A DNA stretch of 18,282 nt from Omnitrophica bacterium RIFOXYB12_FULL_50_7 (GTDB lineage: Bacteria; Omnitrophota; Omnitrophia; Omnitrophales; Aquincolibacteriaceae), in assembly GCA_001804345.1 (NCBI GenBank), contig MHFU01000145.1, positions 1 to 18,282 of the forward strand, in the 5' to 3' direction. The notes under the pieces were generated by a model. It had not been told where the DNA came from, did no database searches, and saw only the letters and a program-made list of their open reading frames with translations. This document shows positions 13,187 to 18,282 of the stretch, piece after piece. How positions within the stretch are numbered: position 1 is the stretch's first letter; each line of letters opens with the position of its first letter. Both the position numbers and the translations under genes were made by a program.

Positions 13187-16100
13187 TATGAATTCTCCTT
13201 GGATGCACTGGCCGCTTCGGCAGCATTTTCTTTCTTCTCGGCCTCAGGGTCCGGCAAAACACCGCTCAGGTCTTTTTCGAGCTCAATATTATGGTGAATC
13301 TTGAAGCCCGTTCCGGCGGGAATCAAATGCCCCATAATGACATTCTCCTTGAGCCCTTGCAGATAGTCCCGCTTGCCGGCAGAAGCCGCTTCCGTGAGTA
13401 CGCGTGTCGTTTCCTGGAAACTCGCCGCAGAAATAAAACTATCCGTCGTAAGCGACGCCTTCGTAATCCCGAGAAGGATCGAGGTGCCTTTGGCGGGCTC
13501 CTTGCCCTTCTTGATCATCTTGGCATTTTCTTCCGCAAACTTGAGTTTCTCGACATGGGAACCCACGAGGAATTCCGTATCTCCGGAATCCTCGATGCGG
13601 ACCTTGCGGAGCATCTGGCGAACGATCGCTTCCACGTGCTTATCGTTCAACCTCACCCCCTGCAAACGATAGACTTCCTGAACTTCTTCCACGAGATATT
13701 GCTGCAAGCTTCTTTCTCCCGAGACGCGAAGGATATCTTGCAACACGACCGGACCATCCACGAGCTGCTGGCCGGCAAGAATTCTGTCGCCCTTGTAAAC
13801 GTTCAAATGCTTGCCATGCGGGATCAAATATTCTTTGGTCATGCCGGTCGAGCTTTTCACAATGATCTGACGCTGACCTTTAACGATCGCCCCGATCTCC
13901 ACCACGCCATCGATTTCTGAAATAACAGCCGGGTTCTTTGGCTTGCGGGCTTCGAAAAGCTCGGCAACGCGCGGCAGACCGCCCGTGATATCGCGGGTCT
14001 TGGCAACCTTACGTGGCGTCTTTGCGAGGAGCGTTCCTCCCGTAATCGACTGGCCGTCTTTCACCACAATGTGCGCCCCAGTCGGGATCGGATAGAACGC
14101 GAGAATCTCATCTTTGTCCCCAACAAGAAGCAGCTGCGGATGCATATCTTCTTTATGTTCGATGATCACGCGTTCGGTCATACCGGTAGTCGCGTCAAGC
14201 TCTTCGTTCATCGTGACGCCAGCCTTGATATCCTCAAAACGAACTTTCCCGGAAACCTCGGTCAAGATCGGAACCGTATACGGGTCCCATTTCACGAAGA
14301 TCTCGCCTTTTTTGACCTTTTCGCCATCCTTGAAATGGATAAACGCGCCGGTCGGGATCGTATAACGCTCCAGCTCACGACCCGTCGGATCATGAAGTGA
14401 AAGCTGACCGTTGCGATTCAATACCACCGTCTCGCTCGTTTTCGTAACGACCGTTTTCAAATTATGGGACTGAAGCACGCCTTCATTGCGAGCGCGATAG
14501 TAAGATTGCTCAACCACGCGGGACGCCGTACCTCCGATGTGGAACGTACGCATGGTTAGCTGGGTACCCGGCTCGCCGATGGACTGCGCGGCAATGATAC
14601 CAACCGCGGTTCCCAGCTCCACGAGACGACGGGTAGCAAGGTCGCGACCATAGCATTTTGCACAGATACCTTTTGGAGATTCGCAGCAAAGGATGGAGCG
14701 GACACGGATCTTCTCGATCCCGGCTTCTTCGATCTTCTTGTTGGTCGCCTCATCGATGAGATCACCGGACTTCACGATCACCTGGTCGGTAATGACGTCG
14801 ACAACGTTGTCCAAGGCCACACGCCCAAGGATCCTGTCAGAGAGAGAGACAATGACATCTTCGCCTTCATACACCGGCTCCATCACAATCCCGTTCAAGG
14901 TGCCGCAGTCGTCGATATTAATGATCACATCCTGCGCGACGTCCACCAAACGACGGGTTAAATATCCGGAGTCGGCGGTCTTAAGAGCGGTATCCGCCAA
15001 ACCTTTGCGGGCACCGTGCGTGGAAATAAAATATTCGAGCACCGTCAAACCTTCTCGGAAATTTGCGGTGATCGGACTTTCAATGATCTCTCCGGAAGGC
15101 TTCGCCATCAAACCACGCATACCGGCCAGCTGTCGGATCTGTTGCTTGGAACCACGGGCACCGGAATCGGCCATCATGAAAATCGGATTGAACGCATCGA
15201 GCGCCTCGAACATCACGTCTGAGACGCGGTCCGTGGTATGCGTCCAGATATCGATCACTTTGTTGTAGCGTTCACCGTCCGTGATCACGCCCTGTTTGTA
15301 CTGACTCTCGATCGCTTTCACTTCCTTGCGAGCCTCGTTCAGGATACCTTCCTTGGCATCCGGGATCTGGATATCATCAATCCCGATCGAAAGACCAGCC
15401 TTGGTCGCCTCCGCAAAACCGAGAGCTTTCAATCTGTCGAGAAGTTTTACGACCTCTTCATGGCCGAACGCGTTGTAACATTCTGCGATGATCTTGGAAA
15501 GCTTGCCTTTGTTCACGATGTCATTGACGTGCCGGAACCCCTTGGGGAGTTCTTCGTTGAAAAGAATACGTCCCATGGTCGTTTCCACGATCTCGCCTGT
15601 GCTCAAACGAAGTTTGCACTTCGCGTGCTTATGAATCTGCTTGTCCTGATACGCCAGGATCGCTTCCTGCGCATCACTGAACGCAAGACCCTCGCCCAGC
15701 ACCTTATCCCGGACCTTGGTCAGATAATAAATCCCGAGCACGATATCCTGCGTCGGGGTCATGATTGGTTGTCCGCTTGCGGGCGAAAAAATATTGTTGG
15801 CAGAGAGCATGAGAATGCGCGCTTCCATCACAGCTTCCATGGAAAGCGGCACGTGAACAGCCATCTGATCCCCGTCAAAGTCGGCGTTAAAGGCCGTACA
15901 AACAAGCGGGTGAATACGAATGGCATTCCCCTCGATCAGCATGGGCTCAAAAGCCTGGATACCAAGACGGTGGAGCGTCGGCGCGCGGTTCAGCATCACC
16001 GGATGCTCCTTGATCACTTCTTCCAGAATATCCCAAACTTCGGGTTTCACGCGCTCGACCATTTTCTTGGCCGAACGGATGGTATGCACATGACCACGCT

Positions 16101-17235
16101 CTTTAAGCTTACGGATAATGAAAGGTTCGAAAAGTTCGAGCGCCATTTTTTTCGGCAACCCGCACTGGTGGAGCTTGAGTTCCGGCCCGATCACGATGAC
16201 GGAACGGCCGGAATAGTCCACGCGTTTCCCCAGCAGGTTCTGGCGGAAACGGCCCTGCTTCCCCTTAAGCATGTCGCTCAGGGACTTGAGCGGCCGATTA
16301 CCAGCACCAAGCACCGGGCGACCGTGACGTCCATTATCAAAAAGCGCGTCCACCGCTTCCTGGAGCATGCGTTTTTCGTTACGGATAATGACATCCGGAG
16401 CCTTCAGCTCGAGAAGTTTACGCAAACGGTTGTTGCGGTTAATAACGCGGCGATAAAGATCGTTCAGGTCGCTTGTCGCAAAACGTCCCCCATCAAGGGC
16501 CACAAGCGGTCGAAGATCGGGGGGGATGACAGGAACCACCTTCATGACCATCCATTCCGGATGGTTACCAGATTTGTAAAACGCTTCCACGATCTTGAGA
16601 ATCTTGACGGCACGAGCGCGAGACTGCTTGGACTTGGCAGCCTTTAACTGGCGGTGATATTTCGCCGTCAGTTTATCCAGCTCCAATTCCGCCAAAAGCG
16701 TCTGGATGGCTTCGGCACCCATTTGGGCCACGAAGTTCTCGGGACCGTATTGTTCCTGCGCTTTTAGATATTCGTCTTCCGTCAAAAGCTGACGGGGCTT
16801 CAGTGGAGTCTGTTTCGGATCGAGAACAATGTATTCCTCATAATAGAGGACCTTCTCGAGAGCGCGGACGCTCAGATCGAGAAGATTCCCGATACGCGAC
16901 GGCATGGTCTTGAAAAACCAGATGTGGGAAACCGGTGTCACGAGGTCAATATGCCCCATCCGTTCCCGCCGAACGCGAGCCTGGGTCACTTCCACGCCGC
17001 AACGGTCGCAAACGATCCCTTTGTGCTTGATGCGTTTGTACTTGCCGCAAGCGCATTCGTAATCTTTAGTGGGACCAAAAATACGTTCGCAAAAAAGCCC
17101 GTCTTTTTCGGGCTTGAGCGTTCGGTAATTGATCGTCTCGGGTTTTTTGACCTCGCCCCGCGACCATTTGCGAATGGATTCGGGTGACGCGATGCGGATC
17201 GAAACAGAATCAAAAGTATTCACGCTGTAGTTCAT
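13186..17235 (-). CDS. rpoC: RNA polymerase beta-prime subunit
   Basis: This is the catalytic beta-prime subunit of RNA polymerase, complete at 1349 residues (E. coli 1407, Bacillus about 1200). Seen: zinc site 1 at Cys61, Cys63, Cys76 and Cys79; the catalytic magnesium loop NADFDGDQMAVH (450-461) with Asp452, Asp454 and Asp456; the bridge-helix region DSGARGSKQQIRQLAGMRG (690-708); zinc site 2 at Cys777, Cys851, Cys858 and Cys861; and the trigger loop TQLTMRTFHIGG (891-902). About 175 residues of beta-barrel-like sequence (roughly 904-1080) interrupt the trigger loop before TRDITGGLPRVAELFEAR, matching the SI3 insertion of E. coli-type enzymes. The last 20 residues are a Glu/Lys/Ala-rich tail. 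The start overlaps the rpoB stop (ATGA). Confidence 0.99.
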   Translation of the reverse strand: MNYSVNTFDSVSIRIASPESIRKWSRGEVKKPETINYRTLKPEKDGLFCERIFGPTKDYECACGKYKRIKHKGIVCDRCGVEVTQARVRRERMGHIDLVTPVSHIWFFKTMPSRIGNLLDLSVRALEKVLYYEEYIVLDPKQTPLKPRQLLTEDEYLKAQEQYGPENFVAQMGAEAIQTLLAELELDKLTAKYHRQLKAAKSKQSRARAVKILKIVEAFYKSGNHPEWMVMKVVPVIPPDLRPLVALDGGRFATSDLNDLYRRVINRNNRLRKLLELKAPDVIIRNEKRMLQEAVDALFDNGRHGRPVLGAGNRPLKSLSDMLKGKQGRFRQNLLGKRVDYSGRSVIVIGPELKLHQCGLPKKMALELFEPFIIRKLKERGHVHTIRSAKKMVERVKPEVWDILEEVIKEHPVMLNRAPTLHRLGIQAFEPMLIEGNAIRIHPLVCTAFNADFDGDQMAVHVPLSMEAVMEARILMLSANNIFSPASGQPIMTPTQDIVLGIYYLTKVRDKVLGEGLAFSDAQEAILAYQDKQIHKHAKCKLRLSTGEIVETTMGRILFNEELPKGFRHVNDIVNKGKLSKIIAECYNAFGHEEVVKLLDRLKALGFAEATKAGLSIGIDDIQIPDAKEGILNEARKEVKAIESQYKQGVITDGERYNKVIDIWTHTTDRVSDVMFEALDAFNPIFMMADSGARGSKQQIRQLAGMRGLMAKPSGEIIESPITANFREGLTVLEYFISTHGARKGLADTALKTADSGYLTRRLVDVAQDVIINIDDCGTLNGIVMEPVYEGEDVIVSLSDRILGRVALDNVVDVITDQVIVKSGDLIDEATNKKIEEAGIEKIRVRSILCCESPKGICAKCYGRDLATRRLVELGTAVGIIAAQSIGEPGTQLTMRTFHIGGTASRVVEQSYYRARNEGVLQSHNLKTVVTKTSETVVLNRNGQLSLHDPTGRELERYTIPTGAFIHFKDGEKVKKGEIFVKWDPYTVPILTEVSGKVRFEDIKAGVTMNEELDATTGMTERVIIEHKEDMHPQLLLVGDKDEILAFYPIPTGAHIVVKDGQSITGGTLLAKTPRKVAKTRDITGGLPRVAELFEARKPKNPAVISEIDGVVEIGAIVKGQRQIIVKSSTGMTKEYLIPHGKHLNVYKGDRILAGQQLVDGPVVLQDILRVSGERSLQQYLVEEVQEVYRLQGVRLNDKHVEAIVRQMLRKVRIEDSGDTEFLVGSHVEKLKFAEENAKMIKKGKEPAKGTSILLGITKASLTTDSFISAASFQETTRVLTEAASAGKRDYLQGLKENVIMGHLIPAGTGFKIHHNIELEKDLSGVLPDPEAEKKENAAEAASASKENS

Positions 17236-18282
17236 ACTTTGAGTTTCTCCCTGGCTTCTTCCTGTTTATCTTCCGCAGATTTTTCCTTGGTCTCGGAATG
17301 CGGCAATTTACCAACGGCCGTACGTTCAGGATCGATGTCGAGCCCCAGAGCCTGAAGCTCCTTAACGAGAACGTTGAAAGATTCCGGCGTCCCAGCATGG
17401 AGCGCGGGTTCACCTTTAACGATGGCCTCGTAGACACGCGTCCGACCGACCACGTCGTCCGACTTCACGGTGAGAAGTTCCTGAAGCGTAAAAGCCGCGC
17501 CATACGCCTCAAGCGCCCACACTTCCATCTCTCCAAAACGCTGTCCGCCGAACTGCGCCTTACCGCCGAGCGGCTGCTGCGTCACAAGCGAATAGGGCCC
17601 AATCGACCGAGCGTGGATCTTGTCATCCGCAAGATGCGCGAGCTTCAACATGTAAATGTAGCCCACCGTAATCTTTTCATCGAACTTGTCGCCGGTACGG
17701 CCGTCATAAAGGGATATCTTCCCGTTACTTGGAATCTTTGCCTCTTTCATAACCTGCCGGATCTCATCTTCCGTGGCGCCGCTGAAAACCGGCGTTTCCA
17801 CATGGAACCCCAGCGTTTTGGCCGCCCAACCCAGATGGGTCTCAAGGATCTGGCCAACATTCATACGAGACGGCACGCCGAGCGGGTTTAGAATGATCTC
17901 CACCGGAGTTCCATCCGCAAGGAACGGCATATCCTCTTCGGGAAGGACTTTTGCAATCACACCTTTGTTCCCGTGACGACCGGCCATTTTGTCACCAACC
18001 GAAATCTTGCGCTTCGAGCAAACGTACACCACGACTTTTTTGATGACCCCCGGAGGAAGCTCATCGCCTTTTCTCACGCGATCAGTCTCGCGGGTCCGTT
18101 CGGCCACAAGCTCATCGATCTCGTCGCCCCAAACGCGGGCGATCTTTTTGATATTTTCCTCAAGGTCCGGGTCTTCGTCGATACGCAAGGAATCCCAATC
18201 GCAACCATCCAGTTTTTTGAGATCACTTTTGCTGATCACATGCCCGCTCTTCAGGATCACTTCTCCCAAAATATCATCCAGA
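17232..18282 (-). CDS. rpoB: RNA polymerase beta subunit, C-terminal part (5' end outside window)
   Basis: The beta subunit forms the catalytic cleft of RNA polymerase with beta-prime. The frame is open to the window edge, so the gene begins beyond it; 349 residues of the C-terminal part are visible, about a quarter of a normal protein. Seen: ISVGDKMAGRHGNKGVIAKVLPEEDMP, the DGTPVEIILNPLGVPSRMNVGQ motif, and GGKAQFGGQRFGEMEVWALEAYGAA, which forms the clamp connection with beta-prime, then LQELLTVKSDDVVGR. The protein ends with a charged tail (KEKSAEDKQEEAREKLKV) after the usual C-terminus. Its stop overlaps the rpoC start by 4 bases. Confidence 0.99.
   Translation of the reverse strand, partial: LDDILGEVILKSGHVISKSDLKKLDGCDWDSLRIDEDPDLEENIKKIARVWGDEIDELVAERTRETDRVRKGDELPPGVIKKVVVYVCSKRKISVGDKMAGRHGNKGVIAKVLPEEDMPFLADGTPVEIILNPLGVPSRMNVGQILETHLGWAAKTLGFHVETPVFSGATEDEIRQVMKEAKIPSNGKISLYDGRTGDKFDEKITVGYIYMLKLAHLADDKIHARSIGPYSLVTQQPLGGKAQFGGQRFGEMEVWALEAYGAAFTLQELLTVKSDDVVGRTRVYEAIVKGEPALHAGTPESFNVLVKELQALGLDIDPERTAVGKLPHSETKEKSAEDKQEEAREKLKV

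Noticed and set aside
15238..16647. A 469-codon open frame on the plus strand
   Set aside because: It lies wholly opposite rpoC, whose sequence matches the family throughout. The antisense product is rich in His, Arg and Leu with no recognisable domain, as expected for the complement of a conserved gene with biased codon use.
1..18282. An accessory or novel system (defence, mobile, biosynthetic)
   Set aside because: All 26 genes are recognised core genes, with no unassigned gene, foreign base composition, repeat array or mobile element between them.

Overview
The window is a single, tightly packed block of 26 core genes, all on the minus strand. Read in the direction of transcription (from position 18282 down to 1) the order is rpoB (3' part), rpoC, rpsL, rpsG, fusA, rpsJ, rplC, rplD, rplW, rplB, rpsS, rplV, rpsC, rplP, rpmC, rpsQ, rplN, rplX, rplE, rpsN (zinc type), rpsH, rplF, rplR, rpsE, rplO and secY (5' part). 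The bacterial rpoBC, str, S10 and spc clusters are therefore fused head to tail. The largest gene-free gap is 65 bases. I see no tRNA, rRNA, CRISPR array, insertion sequence, phage gene or obvious rho-independent terminator.

Organism: a bacterium with roughly balanced GC content. Several traits point towards the PVC side of the tree, with Omnitrophota as my best guess, though this is not proven. They are: no rpmD (L30) between rpsE and rplO; no tuf between fusA and rpsJ; a short four-cysteine S14; a beta-prime subunit of 1349 residues with an SI3-type insertion in the trigger loop; and an L2 C-terminal loop unlike the proteobacterial one. The genes look native and under strong constraint. No frameshift or broken gene was seen.

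Layout: 17232-18282 holds the RpoB C-terminus and 13186-17235 all of RpoC. 10186-13186 is the str cluster (S12, S7, EF-G). 5051-10181 is the S10 cluster (S10, L3, L4, L23, L2, S19, L22, S3, L16, L29, S17). 890-4794 is the spc cluster (L14 to L15), and 1-854 is SecY cut by the window edge. Six gene pairs overlap by the 4-base ATGA arrangement and others overlap by 1, 11 or 17 bases, which suggests strong translational coupling. Together the genes make the catalytic core of RNA polymerase, a large share of both ribosomal subunits, the translocase EF-G and the protein-export channel.

This is mostly an ordinary housekeeping region, and I did not find a new system. The points worth a second look are small: an imperfect 17-base inverted repeat with telomere-like CCCTAA units filling the rpsG-fusA spacer, and no Shine-Dalgarno before fusA; a 4-residue longer L3 loop and an M-to-R change in the L2 loop, both parts that approach the peptidyl-transferase centre; loss of tuf, rpmD and the S10 leader; several disordered terminal tails on ribosomal proteins; and a TTG start for rpsC.
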